Below, piece by piece: positions 9,109-16,931 of a stretch of 40,312 nt of DNA. Under the pieces are notes generated by a model, which was not told the origin of the DNA, made no database searches, and saw nothing but the letters and a program-made list of their open reading frames with translations. Position 1 is the stretch's first letter, and each line of letters opens with the position of its first letter. This stretch comes from Pseudonocardiales bacterium (GTDB taxonomy: Bacteria; Actinomycetota; Actinomycetes; Mycobacteriales; Pseudonocardiaceae), in contig QHBY01000391.1 in NCBI GenBank assembly GCA_003244245.1, positions 1 through 40,312 of the forward strand, given 5' to 3'. Position numbers and translations under genes: made by a program.

Positions 9109-9639
9109 CTACCGGCTGGGGAAGCGTGGTCCGGCGCTGCCGTGGGGCACCTCGTCGGTGTGGGCCCGAAGCAACGCAGCGAGTTCCTGGGCGTGGCGGA
9201 CGCTGAAGACCCAGTAGGGGGTGGGATCGGCTGGATCGGTGAGCGTGACTCGCAACACTGGCCCGACCCACCCGCTGTGCAGCACGAACGCTGCAGGATC
9301 CAGGTCCGGACCCAGCGCGCGCCGCTTGGCGTCCGGGAGGATCACCTGGACCTGTCCCAGATGGCGGACCGGGACGTGCGCCGGTCCTACCCGCAGCTCA
9401 TCGCCGTGCAGCGAAACCCGGTGCCGACCCATCCGCAGCAGCACGACGCAGGTCAGCGGTACTGTCAACAGGTACGGTAGCCAGGCGCGCACTCCCGGGT
9501 ACCCCATGTGCACCTCCGCTGCCAACAACGTCGCCACGCCGAAACCGAGCGGCCACCACCACAGCGGTACGGCGAGACGCTCATCGAAGACCGGCTCGAC
9601 GCCGGGCGAGCGCTGGCCGGGGGCTTGACGATCGGGCAC
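9109..9639 (-). CDS. DUF3093 membrane protein
   Basis: This 176-residue protein has two adjacent membrane segments near the N-terminus (about residues 25-43 and 52-68). A soluble C-terminal half of about 105 residues rich in beta strands follows, resembling a small PH-like fold. It belongs to the actinobacterial DUF3093 family (Rv2698) of unknown function. The GTG start at 9639 and the GTG start of dut at 9665 diverge with only 25 bases between them, so the two genes must share or interleave their promoters. The gene order DUF4193-DUF3093-dut-DUF3710 matches mycobacteria. Confidence 0.87.
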   Translation of the reverse strand: MPDRQAPGQRSPGVEPVFDERLAVPLWWWPLGFGVATLLAAEVHMGYPGVRAWLPYLLTVPLTCVVLLRMGRHRVSLHGDELRVGPAHVPVRHLGQVQVILPDAKRRALGPDLDPAAFVLHSGWVGPVLRVTLTDPADPTPYWVFSVRHAQELAALLRAHTDEVPHGSAGPRFPSR

Positions 9640-9664
9640 CAGACTGAGGGTAGTCTCGCCGGCC

Positions 9665-10147
9665 GTGCCCCCGTCTCCCCTCGAAGTCCTGCTGACCCGG
9701 CTGGACCCTGAGGTGCCGGTGCCCGGATATGCTCACGTCGACGACGCCGGAGCCGATCTGGTCACCACTCGCGATGTGGTGCTGCCACCGGGCGAGCGGA
9801 CCGTGGTGGGTACCGGTATCGCGATTGCGCTGCCGCCTGGTTACGCGGCGTTCGTTCACCCTCGTTCCGGGTTGGCGGCGCAGGCAGGGCTGGCGGTAAT
9901 CAACTCGCCCGGCACCGTCGACGCCGGCTACCGGGGCGAGCTGCGAGTCTGCCTGGTCAACCATGACCTGCGCGAACCTGTGGTCTTGCGCAGGATGGAT
10001 CGGATCGCGCAACTGGTCGTGCAGCGGGTGGAGCATGCCGCGTTTCGTGAAGTGACCGCGCTACCGCAGACTCCACGGGGAACGAACGGTTACGGCTCTA
10101 CGGGGATGAGCCAGCAAGGCAAGACCACACAGCAGGGAGAGTGCTAA
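9665..10147 (+). CDS. dut: dUTP diphosphatase (dUTPase)
   Basis: This trimeric enzyme hydrolyses dUTP to dUMP and pyrophosphate, keeping uracil out of DNA and supplying dUMP for thymidylate. All five family motifs are visible in order: DAGADL (27-32), HPRSGLAAQ, the uracil-pocket motif NSPGTVDAGYRGEL, RMDRIAQLV, and the glycine-rich tail RGTNGYGSTG that closes over the nucleotide. Its 160 residues are normal for the trimeric class. The GTG start is 25 bases from the divergent DUF3093 start. Its stop is followed after 2 bases by the DUF3710 start, so the two are probably cotranscribed. Confidence 0.96.
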   Translation: MPPSPLEVLLTRLDPEVPVPGYAHVDDAGADLVTTRDVVLPPGERTVVGTGIAIALPPGYAAFVHPRSGLAAQAGLAVINSPGTVDAGYRGELRVCLVNHDLREPVVLRRMDRIAQLVVQRVEHAAFREVTALPQTPRGTNGYGSTGMSQQGKTTQQGEC

Positions 10148-10149
10148 CA

Positions 10150-10824
10150 GTGTTCGGACGTCGCGCCAAAGACGAGGCCCGAGACAAGACATTGCCGCCT
10201 GGTAGCGCCGAGGACGCCGAGGCGCCTGACCGTGTTGCAAGAAGTGTTGCTGGGGGAGAACCGGGGCTTGGACCGTATGACGCCGAAGACGCGCCCGACG
10301 ACGGGTGGATCAGGCTTGATCTCGGCTCACTGCGGTTACCGGTGCCCGATGGCGCGCAACTGCAGGTGGAAGTGGACAGGTCCGGTCCGGTGCGCGCGGT
10401 GCATTTGATCACTGGTCTCGGTCAGTTCACCATCACCGCGTTCGCCGCTCCCCGCAGCGGCGGGTTGTGGCGCGAGGTTGCCCCGGAGCTGGTGAACAGG
10501 CTGCGAGCCGATGGTGGGCGGGTCGGGCGGGCCCCTGGCGAGTGGGGAGAGGAAATCGAGGCCGTGACCGAGCAGGGGGTCTTGCGGTTCCTGGCGGTAG
10601 ACGGGCCGCGGTGGATGCTCCGCGGTGTTGCGGTCGGCACCGCGGAGCATTCAGACGCTCGTATCGCGTTGCTGCGCGACCTTGTCCGGCAGACTGTGGT
10701 GGTCCGTGGTTCAGAACCGCTGCCGGTGCGCAGCCCGTTGCCGCTACAGCTGCCCGGGCCGCTGGGGGAGCAGCTCAAGCAGGCAACCGCCGAGCTGGTC
10801 AACGCCGCCGCCGACGGCGGCTGA
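10150..10824 (+). CDS. DUF3710 family protein
   Basis: This 224-residue soluble protein begins with the basic stretch FGRRAKDEARDK. A variable acidic linker precedes a conserved core containing WIRLDLGSLRLPVP, FAAPRSGGLW and the RWMLRGVAVG segment, which together identify DUF3710 (Rv2696c in M. tuberculosis). The function is unknown. GTG 10150 is preferred over GTG 10141 because AGGGAGA lies about nine bases upstream of it and because relatives start at FGRR. The start follows the dut stop by two bases, so it is likely read from the dut transcript. Confidence 0.88.
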   Translation: MFGRRAKDEARDKTLPPGSAEDAEAPDRVARSVAGGEPGLGPYDAEDAPDDGWIRLDLGSLRLPVPDGAQLQVEVDRSGPVRAVHLITGLGQFTITAFAAPRSGGLWREVAPELVNRLRADGGRVGRAPGEWGEEIEAVTEQGVLRFLAVDGPRWMLRGVAVGTAEHSDARIALLRDLVRQTVVVRGSEPLPVRSPLPLQLPGPLGEQLKQATAELVNAAADGG

Positions 10825-10994
10825 GCGATCACCCTGAGACCCCACCGAGGACACCACCTGAGACAGCCCTTGGGCAGGGAGAACCACAGACGGGCGACAT
10901 CGGCCGTGGTCGAGCGGAATCAGGTTGCGATCGGGTTACGCTGGCGGTCTAGCGGGTCCGTCGAGGTACCCGCGATCGCAGTCCGGAGGTCGAC

Positions 10995-11372
10995 ATGACC
11001 GATGCGGCTCCCGGCTACTGGCGGCGACTTGTCCGCAAGCTCACCAGCGACGCTTCCGAACTGGACGCTGAGTATCTGTCGCGCTGTGTTGACCAGGCCG
11101 GCGCGCGGCGTGCCAGCGAATGCTGCTCCGGCCAGGCTGTCACCGTTCTGGGCCGGCTGCGCAGCGTGGAACACTGCCCTCGAGCGGCGGCGGCTACCCT
11201 GGAGGCCGAGCTGTTCGATGGCTCGGAGGCGATTACCCTGGTCTGGCTGGGACGGCGGCGGATCCCTGGCATCGAACCTGGACGGACCGTCAAGGCGTCG
11301 GGCCGGATCGCCGTTCGGGAAGGCCGTAAGGTTCTTTACAACCCCTACTACGAGCTGCAGCGGAGTTCATGA
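10995..11372 (+). CDS. OB-fold nucleic-acid-binding domain protein
   Basis: This 125-residue protein is mostly a single OB-fold (residues about 45-122: the VTVLGRLRSVEH strand, AELFDGSEAITLVWLG, and GRTVKASGRIAVREGRKVLYNPYYEL). It resembles the anticodon-binding or RecG-like OB domain and corresponds to Rv2694c. A role in binding RNA or single-stranded DNA is likely from the fold, but no partner is known. The ATG start is supported by GGAGG at about 10985. Its last codons overlap the next start as ATGA (11369-11372), so it is coupled to the DUF3159 gene. The 170 bases upstream of it contain no other gene I can support. Confidence 0.88.
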   Translation: MTDAAPGYWRRLVRKLTSDASELDAEYLSRCVDQAGARRASECCSGQAVTVLGRLRSVEHCPRAAAATLEAELFDGSEAITLVWLGRRRIPGIEPGRTVKASGRIAVREGRKVLYNPYYELQRSS

Positions 11373-12049
11373 CAGAGTTCATACCTGGGCCCTCGGCAGA
11401 GCACGCGACCCCCGACGCGGCCGCTGGGGCCCCGGAACACCCCGAGCAGCGCACTCCAACCTTGCTGGAGCAGATGGGCGGCGTCGGGGGTCTGGTCTCC
11501 TCGGCCGTGCCCTCAATGGCCTTCGTCGCGGTGAATCCGCTCGCCGGCTTGCAAGCAGCGATCTGGGCTTCGTTAGGGGTCGCGGTCGCGGTAGGGGTGT
11601 GGCGGCTGATCCGCCGGGAGCCACTCCAGCCGGCCGTCTCCGGGATCCTCGGGGTAGCCGTCTGCGCCTTCATCGCCTACCGCACCGGCGAAGCGCGGGG
11701 TTTCTTCCTCTACGGCATCTGGTACAGCCTGGTGGCGGGGCTGATGCTGATGCTGTCGGTGGTCGTGCGCCGTCCGCTGGTCGGCGTGCTGTGGTCGGCG
11801 CTCAACGGCTCCGGCTTCGGCTGGCGAACCGACCGCCGCGCCCGGTCCGGCTTCGACGTGGCGACCGTGGTCTGGGCGGTATTCTTGCTGGCCCGGTTCG
11901 GTGTCCAGCACTACCTTTACGACGTGCAACAGACCGACTGGCTCGGAGTGGCCAGGCTGGCGATGGGCCTGCCGCTGACCGCGGTCGCCGCATTGGTCAC
12001 CATCTGGGCGATCCGGCGTGCTGCACGAGTAGCGGCGGCGCCCAGCTAG
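11369..12049 (+). CDS. DUF3159 polytopic membrane protein
   Basis: This 226-residue integral membrane protein of the DUF3159 family (Rv2693c) has an acidic, Pro/Ala-rich cytosolic tail of about 40 residues. Roughly six hydrophobic segments follow between residues 42 and 220, with the conserved GEARGFFLYGIWYS and RPLVGVLWSALNG motifs. The transported substrate, if any, is unknown. It may form a two-gene unit with the OB-fold gene through the ATGA overlap. Its TAG stop shares the palindromic CTAG (12046-12049) with the TAG stop of the convergent ceoC gene, so the two stops overlap on opposite strands. Confidence 0.87.
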   Translation: MTEFIPGPSAEHATPDAAAGAPEHPEQRTPTLLEQMGGVGGLVSSAVPSMAFVAVNPLAGLQAAIWASLGVAVAVGVWRLIRREPLQPAVSGILGVAVCAFIAYRTGEARGFFLYGIWYSLVAGLMLMLSVVVRRPLVGVLWSALNGSGFGWRTDRRARSGFDVATVVWAVFLLARFGVQHYLYDVQQTDWLGVARLAMGLPLTAVAALVTIWAIRRAARVAAAPS

Positions 12050-12711
12050 CTCTGGCGACGATCCAGCGCTGCCCGCAGATCGGGTTCCACCTCCACCGCA
12101 GCGACGAAGAGCAGCTCGTCCCCACCCTCGAGGGGATCGTCGCCCTGCGGCACGATCACCCGGCCGCCACGCAGGATGGTGACCAGCGCGGCGTCTGCGG
12201 GCAACTGCAGCTGCCGTACAGGCAGGCCGGCCAGCGGGGTGTCCGCGGGCAACGTGACCTCGACGAGGTTCGCCTGGCCTTGCCGCAAGGTCATCAGTCG
12301 CACGAGATCACCGACGGAGACTGCTTCCTCGACCATCGCGGCGAGCATCCGCGGCGTCGACACCGCGACGTCCACGCCCCACGCCTCGGTGAACAGCCAC
12401 TCGTTTCGCGGGTCGTTGACCCGGGCCACCACCCGACGCACCGCGAACTCCGTCTTGGCCAGCAGCGAGACCACCAGGTTGACCTTGTCGTTGCCGGTCG
12501 CCGCGATCACGACGTCTGAGTGCTCCAGCCCGGCCTCCTCCAGCGATGCCAGCTCGCAGGCATCGGCGAGGACCCATTGGGCGCCCTCGACCTCGTGCGG
12601 GTCAAACTGATCAGGATCTCGCTCGATGAGCATCACCTGGTGGCCGAACTCGAGCAGTTCAGCCGCGATGGACCGGCCCACCGCGCCCGCTCCGGCGATG
12701 GTCACGCGCAT
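12046..12711 (-). CDS. ceoC: TrkA-family potassium uptake regulator (CeoC)
   Basis: This is a cytosolic regulatory subunit of a Trk/Ktr-type K+ transporter. An N-terminal RCK/TrkA-N Rossmann domain has MRVTIAGAGAVGRS, the acidic residue at the end of beta-2 (LIERDPDQF) and AATGNDKVN. A TrkA-C domain ends near GGDELLFVAA. NAD(H) or nucleotide binding is expected by family. The start is ATG 12711, where the Rossmann fold begins and a GGGAG lies upstream. Longer open sequence before it is Pro/Ser junk. It follows ceoB by 28 bases on the same strand and is presumably cotranscribed with it, as in M. tuberculosis Rv2691-Rv2692. The integral membrane channel subunit is not in the window. Confidence 0.92.
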   Translation of the reverse strand: MRVTIAGAGAVGRSIAAELLEFGHQVMLIERDPDQFDPHEVEGAQWVLADACELASLEEAGLEHSDVVIAATGNDKVNLVVSLLAKTEFAVRRVVARVNDPRNEWLFTEAWGVDVAVSTPRMLAAMVEEAVSVGDLVRLMTLRQGQANLVEVTLPADTPLAGLPVRQLQLPADAALVTILRGGRVIVPQGDDPLEGGDELLFVAAVEVEPDLRAALDRRQS

Positions 12712-12739
12712 GGCGGCTCCCAAGGTCAGGCTGGATGAG

Positions 12740-13402
12740 TTAGTCGCTGGGGGGGGCGGTGGCTGCCGCGGTGGTGACGTCGGTGACGGTGCCGGAGACG
12801 GCGGCGGCGTACACTTGGTCGTCGGCCTGCACGACGGTGTTGTGGTTGGGCAACACTCCAGTCCCGAATCGGACGATGAAGGCGATCCGCGCGCCGGTGT
12901 GTGCCTCAAGGTCACCTACGGTGCGTCCGGCCCATCCCTCGTGTAGCGGTAGCTGCAGCACCGCCATGGTGCCCGACGGGTCGCGCCACGCAGCCGCCAC
13001 GCCGTCGGGCAGCAGCATTCGCAGGAACCGGTCAGTGGTCCAGGGAACTGTGGCCACGGTCGGGATACCGAGCCGCTCGTAGACCGCGGCCCGTTTCGGG
13101 TCGTAGATCCTTGCGACGACGTGGGCCACGCCGAAGGTCTCCCGAGCCACCCGGGCGGCGATGATGTTGGAGTTGTCTCCGTTGGACACTGCGGCGAACG
13201 CCCCGGCCCGCTCGATTCCGGCTTCGGTGAGCACCTGGCGATCAAAGCCGATACCGCGAACCTGCTGGCCGTGGAAGTCAGCACCGAGCCTGCGGAACGC
13301 CTGCCGATTCTGGTCGATCACCGCCAGTTCGTGGCCGAGTCGTTCCAGGGCCACGGCCAGAGCGGCACCCACCCGGCCACAACCCATGATCACGACATGC
13401 AC
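12740..13402 (-). CDS. ceoB: TrkA-family potassium uptake regulator (CeoB)
   Basis: This is the partner of ceoC. The 220-residue protein has the Rossmann motif VVIMGCGRVGAALA at the N-terminus, the nucleotide-contact region VIDQNRQAF, SNGDNSN, and a C-terminal TrkA-C domain ending in an Ala/Thr-rich tail. The two proteins probably assemble together as the octameric gating ring of a K+ channel. It begins with GTG 13402 and diverges from the APC permease gene (start 13510). The 107 bases between hold both promoters. The permease is not a Trk channel, so the shared regulatory region implies only proximity, not a shared complex. Confidence 0.92.
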   Translation of the reverse strand: MHVVIMGCGRVGAALAVALERLGHELAVIDQNRQAFRRLGADFHGQQVRGIGFDRQVLTEAGIERAGAFAAVSNGDNSNIIAARVARETFGVAHVVARIYDPKRAAVYERLGIPTVATVPWTTDRFLRMLLPDGVAAAWRDPSGTMAVLQLPLHEGWAGRTVGDLEAHTGARIAFIVRFGTGVLPNHNTVVQADDQVYAAAVSGTVTDVTTAAATAPPSD

Positions 13403-13509
13403 ACGGTCACTCCCGGGTCGGTGTCTGCCAAGGGGGTGCTCACCGAAACCGTATCGTCGCGGCCACTGCCGTCCTCGGCCGGGCTGCCGCCCGGTCGTAG
13501 GCTTTGCGC

Positions 13510-15588
13510 GTGTCGAAGCTCGCGACGGCGGTCAAACGGATCCTTGTCGGCAGGCCGTTCAGCAACGAACGGCTGGCCCACACGCTGCTGCCCAAGCGCA
13601 TCGCGCTGCCGGTCTTCGCGTCGGATGCGCTGTCGTCGGTCGCCTACGCCCCTGACGAGCTCTTCCTGGTCCTGTCGGTCGCGGGGATCTCGGCATATGC
13701 GTTCGCATCGTGGGTCGGGCTCACGGTCGCGGTGGTGATGCTGGTCGTGGTCGCCAGCTACCGGCAAAACGTGCGGGCCTACCCCTCCGGCGGCGGGGAC
13801 TACGAAGTCGCGACGGTAAACCTGGGACGTACCGCGGGGTTGGCGGTGGCCAGCGCGTTGCTGGTGGATTATGTCCTCACGGTCGCTGTGTCGATCTCCT
13901 CGGCGGCGTCGAACATCGGCTCAGCGCTGCCTTTCGTCGCCACCCACAAGGTGGCCTTCGCGGTGGCCGCGATCGTCCTGTTGACGGCGGCCAACCTGCG
14001 CGGGATCCGGGAGTCCGGCACGGCGTTCGCCATTCCCACCTATGCGTTCATGATCGGTATCATCGTGATGCTCGGCTGGGGGCTGATCCGGGTGCTGCTG
14101 CTCGGCGAGCACCTGCGCGCCGAGTCCGCGGGTTTCGGGTTGCGGGGGGAGGGCAACCAACTCGTCGGCGTCGCACTGGTGTTCCTCGTCCTGCGGGCGT
14201 TCTCCTCTGGCTGCGCCGCGCTCACCGGCGTGGAGGCGATCAGCAACGGGGTGCCGGCTTTCCAGAAGCCCAAGTCCCGCAACGCCGCCACCACCCTGCT
14301 GCTGCTCGGGAGCATTTCGGTGACCATGCTGATGGGACTGATCGTGCTGGCCCAGCTCACCGGGGTGAAGATGGCCGATGATCCGGCGCGACAGCTGATC
14401 GGCGCGCCGCACGGCTACGCGCAGAAGACGTTGGTGGCGCAGATCGCGCAGGTGGTCTTCGACGGCTTCCCGGTGGCGTTCTACTTCATCACCGCGGTCA
14501 CCGCGCTGATCCTGGCGCTGGCCGCGAACACCGCGTTCAACGGCTTTCCGGTGCTGGGCTCGATCCTGGCGCTGGACCGCTACCTGCCTCGCCAGCTGCA
14601 CACTCGTGGCGATCGGCTGGCGTTCTCCAACGGCATCGTCTTCCTGGCCGGCGCGGCGACTGTGCTGGTGATCGCTTTCGGCGCCGAGGTCACCCGGCTG
14701 ATCCAGCTCTACATCGTCGGGGTGTTCGTCTCGTTCACCTTGAGCCAGACCGGCATGGTGCGGCACTGGAACCGGCTGCTGGCTCTCGGGCCGGAGCCGG
14801 CGCAGCGTCGCCGGATGCGGCGCTCCCAAGCGATCAACCTGCTCGGGCTGGTGATGACTGGCTCGGTGCTGGTGGTCGTGCTGGCCACCAAGTTCGCCCA
14901 AGGCGCCTGGATCGCGATCGCGGCCATGGTGGCGATCTTCTTGGTGATGCGGGCGATCCGGAAGCATTACGACCGGGTGTCCGCCGAGTTGGTGCCCCGG
15001 GAAATCGATACCGTGCTGCCATCGCGCAACCACGCGATCGTGCTGGTGTCCACCCTGCACCTGCCGACCCTGCGGGCCCTGGCCTACGCCCGCGCTACCC
15101 GGCCCGACGTGCTGGAGGCGGTCACCGTCAACGTCGACGACGCGAGCACCCGAGATCTGGTCGAGCAGTGGGAGGCGCGCGAGCTTCCGGTGCCGCTGAA
15201 GGTGGTCGAGTCGCCCTACCGTGAGATCACCAAGCCGGTGATCGACTACGTCAAGCGGGCCCGTTCGGACAACCCCCGTAACGTGGTGACGGTGTTCGTC
15301 CCGGAGTACGTCGTGGGCCATTGGTGGGAGCAGATCCTGCACAACCAGAGCGCGCTTCGCATCAAAACCCGGCTGCTGTTCGAGCCGGGCGTGATGGTAA
15401 CGAGCGTGCCTTGGCAGGCGCGTTCCTCCGCCCGGGTTGCGCAGCGTGAGGAGCTCGCCCCGGGCGCGGTGCGCTGGGGCATCAACACCGGTCCCGCCGG
15501 TACCTCCACCAGCAGCACCCCTGGCAACGGCACCCCAGCGGAGGTCACCGCGATCAGCCCGCCGCCGCGCCCGGTCGACCGGCCGTGA
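13510..15588 (+). CDS. APC-superfamily amino acid permease
   Basis: This 692-residue transporter is matched by Rv2690c. About 12 membrane helices cover residues 20-480, starting after the basic segment KRILVGRP. Family motifs include PVFASDALSSVAYAPDE, AYPSGGGDYEVA, and NLRGIRESGT. The last ~200 residues are soluble and contain a Rossmann-like USP-type domain (VNVDDASTRDLVEQW) with a low-complexity tail. By family it moves an amino acid or amine with protons or by exchange. The substrate is not evident. GTG 13510 is chosen because SKLATAVKR matches relatives. TTG 13504 is two codons farther. Its stop overlaps the methyltransferase start as GTGA (15585-15588). Confidence 0.9.
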   Translation: MSKLATAVKRILVGRPFSNERLAHTLLPKRIALPVFASDALSSVAYAPDELFLVLSVAGISAYAFASWVGLTVAVVMLVVVASYRQNVRAYPSGGGDYEVATVNLGRTAGLAVASALLVDYVLTVAVSISSAASNIGSALPFVATHKVAFAVAAIVLLTAANLRGIRESGTAFAIPTYAFMIGIIVMLGWGLIRVLLLGEHLRAESAGFGLRGEGNQLVGVALVFLVLRAFSSGCAALTGVEAISNGVPAFQKPKSRNAATTLLLLGSISVTMLMGLIVLAQLTGVKMADDPARQLIGAPHGYAQKTLVAQIAQVVFDGFPVAFYFITAVTALILALAANTAFNGFPVLGSILALDRYLPRQLHTRGDRLAFSNGIVFLAGAATVLVIAFGAEVTRLIQLYIVGVFVSFTLSQTGMVRHWNRLLALGPEPAQRRRMRRSQAINLLGLVMTGSVLVVVLATKFAQGAWIAIAAMVAIFLVMRAIRKHYDRVSAELVPREIDTVLPSRNHAIVLVSTLHLPTLRALAYARATRPDVLEAVTVNVDDASTRDLVEQWEARELPVPLKVVESPYREITKPVIDYVKRARSDNPRNVVTVFVPEYVVGHWWEQILHNQSALRIKTRLLFEPGVMVTSVPWQARSSARVAQREELAPGAVRWGINTGPAGTSTSSTPGNGTPAEVTAISPPPRPVDRP

Positions 15589-16844
15589 CACCCGACGCAC
15601 GGGGCGCCCAGCTGGAGCTCACCGTGGGACCGGTGGGTCATGGCGGATTCTGCGTGGCCCGCCACGAGGGCCGGGTGGTGTTCGTCCGGCATGCGTTGCC
15701 GGGGGAGCGGGTCCAGGCGGTGGTGACTGAGGACCGCGGCGGATCCTACTGCCGGGCCGACGCGGTCGCGGTGCTCGAACCGGCGGCCGGGCGGGTGGCG
15801 CCGCCGTGCCCGGCATCGGGTCCCGGCGGTTGCGGTGGCTGTGACTTCCAGCACGTCGACCCCCGGGTACAGCGCGAGCTCAAGGCGCAGGTGGTGGCTG
15901 AGCAGCTGCGCAGGATCGCCGGCCTGGACATCGCGGTGACCGTGCAGGAGCTGCCCGGCGGCTTACTGGGCTGGCGGACCAGGACCCGGCTCGCCGTGGA
16001 CGGGTCAGGACAGCCCGGTTTCCGGATCCACCGCAGCCATACAGTGCTGCCGGTGCCGGCCTGCCCGCTGGCGGTGACGGGTTCCCTGGACGCGGTGCTC
16101 GCCCGGCGCTGGCGTCCGGGCGGGGAGCTGGAGGTGGTCGCTGATGATTCCAGCCAGGTGCAGGTGGTGCAGTTGCCAGCCGGCCGGCCGCCGAAACAGC
16201 TTCGCGGCACCGGGCGCGTCGTACGAAACGCCGCCGGTCGACGCTGGGAGCTGTCCGCGCGCGCTTTCTGGCAGGTGCATCCCGCCGCGGCGGACGCGCT
16301 GGCCGCGCTGGTCCGGGACTGGGCATCCGCCCCGCTCGGCGGCACCGTGTGGGATCTCTATGGCGGAGTGGGCTTGTTCGCCTCGGTGCTGGCCGGTCAG
16401 GTCGGGCCGACCGGCACGGTGACCGTCGTGGAGGCATCCCGGCGGGCAGTGGCCGACGGCGCGGCGGCGCTGGCCGACCTCGGGCAGGTGCGCTTCGTCC
16501 AAGGCCGGGTGGAGCAGGCGCTGGCCCAGCTACCTGGGCCCCCGGACGTGGTGGTTCTCGACCCTCCCCGGCGCGGGGCCGGCCGGCAGGTGGCCACAGC
16601 GGTGGCTGACCGTAGGCCCGCACGCATCGTCCACCTGGCCTGTGACCCGGCGGCGCTGGCTCGAGACGTTGCGGCGTACCTCCAGTGCGGGTACCGGCTG
16701 CTAACGGTGCGGGCGCTGGACGCATTCCCGATGACTCACCACGTCGAATGCATCGCGGTGCTGGCACCTGACGGCGACAGTTGCGGAGGCTGCGGCGATG
16801 AGGACGCCCCGTGTGGCCGTACCGGTAGCGGACGTCTCTCCTAG
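15585..16844 (+). CDS. TRAM-domain 23S rRNA/tRNA (uracil-5)-methyltransferase, TrmA/RlmD family
   Basis: This S-adenosylmethionine-dependent enzyme methylates C5 of a uridine in rRNA or tRNA. An N-terminal TRAM/OB domain (residues 8-65) precedes four cysteines, C75, C83, C86 and C160, spaced like the 4Fe-4S cluster of RlmD/RlmC. The SAM site is WDLYGGVGLFA (about 256-266), DPPRRGAG follows, and the catalytic cysteine is C353 in LACDPAALARD. All key residues are present. Position-specific substrate choice (U747, U1939 or tRNA U54) cannot be read from sequence. It is coupled to the permease by a GTGA overlap. The C-terminal ~25 residues are Cys/Gly-rich and seem dispensable. Confidence 0.92.
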   Translation: MTPDARGAQLELTVGPVGHGGFCVARHEGRVVFVRHALPGERVQAVVTEDRGGSYCRADAVAVLEPAAGRVAPPCPASGPGGCGGCDFQHVDPRVQRELKAQVVAEQLRRIAGLDIAVTVQELPGGLLGWRTRTRLAVDGSGQPGFRIHRSHTVLPVPACPLAVTGSLDAVLARRWRPGGELEVVADDSSQVQVVQLPAGRPPKQLRGTGRVVRNAAGRRWELSARAFWQVHPAAADALAALVRDWASAPLGGTVWDLYGGVGLFASVLAGQVGPTGTVTVVEASRRAVADGAAALADLGQVRFVQGRVEQALAQLPGPPDVVVLDPPRRGAGRQVATAVADRRPARIVHLACDPAALARDVAAYLQCGYRLLTVRALDAFPMTHHVECIAVLAPDGDSCGGCGDEDAPCGRTGSGRLS

Positions 16845-16854
16845 AGTGGGAGTC

Positions 16855-16872
16855 CGGTCGCGATCGCGACCG
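16855..16872. promoter_or_regulatory. Perfect 18-bp palindrome upstream of dxs
   Basis: CGGTCGCGATCGCGACCG reads identically on both strands, with no spacer. It lies 60 bases before the dxs start and 10 bases after the methyltransferase stop. It could be an operator for a dimeric regulator. A zero-loop palindrome is less suited to a terminator. Its function is inferred only. Confidence 0.45.
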
Positions 16873-16931
16873 TCGGCCCGTCCTAGGCGAGCGGCCTTTG
16901 GACGTTGCGGACGAACGAGGTGGGGGAACCG

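Noticed and set aside
11002-12519. 505-residue plus-strand open frame
   Set aside because: It runs in a shifted frame through the OB-fold and DUF3159 genes and antisense to ceoC. Its composition is arginine- and glycine-rich without domains.
12712-12915. N-terminal extension of CeoC
   Set aside because: The added residues are Pro/Ser-rich and precede a clean Rossmann start at ATG 12711 with its own ribosome binding site.
13921-15600. 559-residue minus-strand open frame
   Set aside because: It is antisense to the APC permease and is a by-product of high third-position GC.
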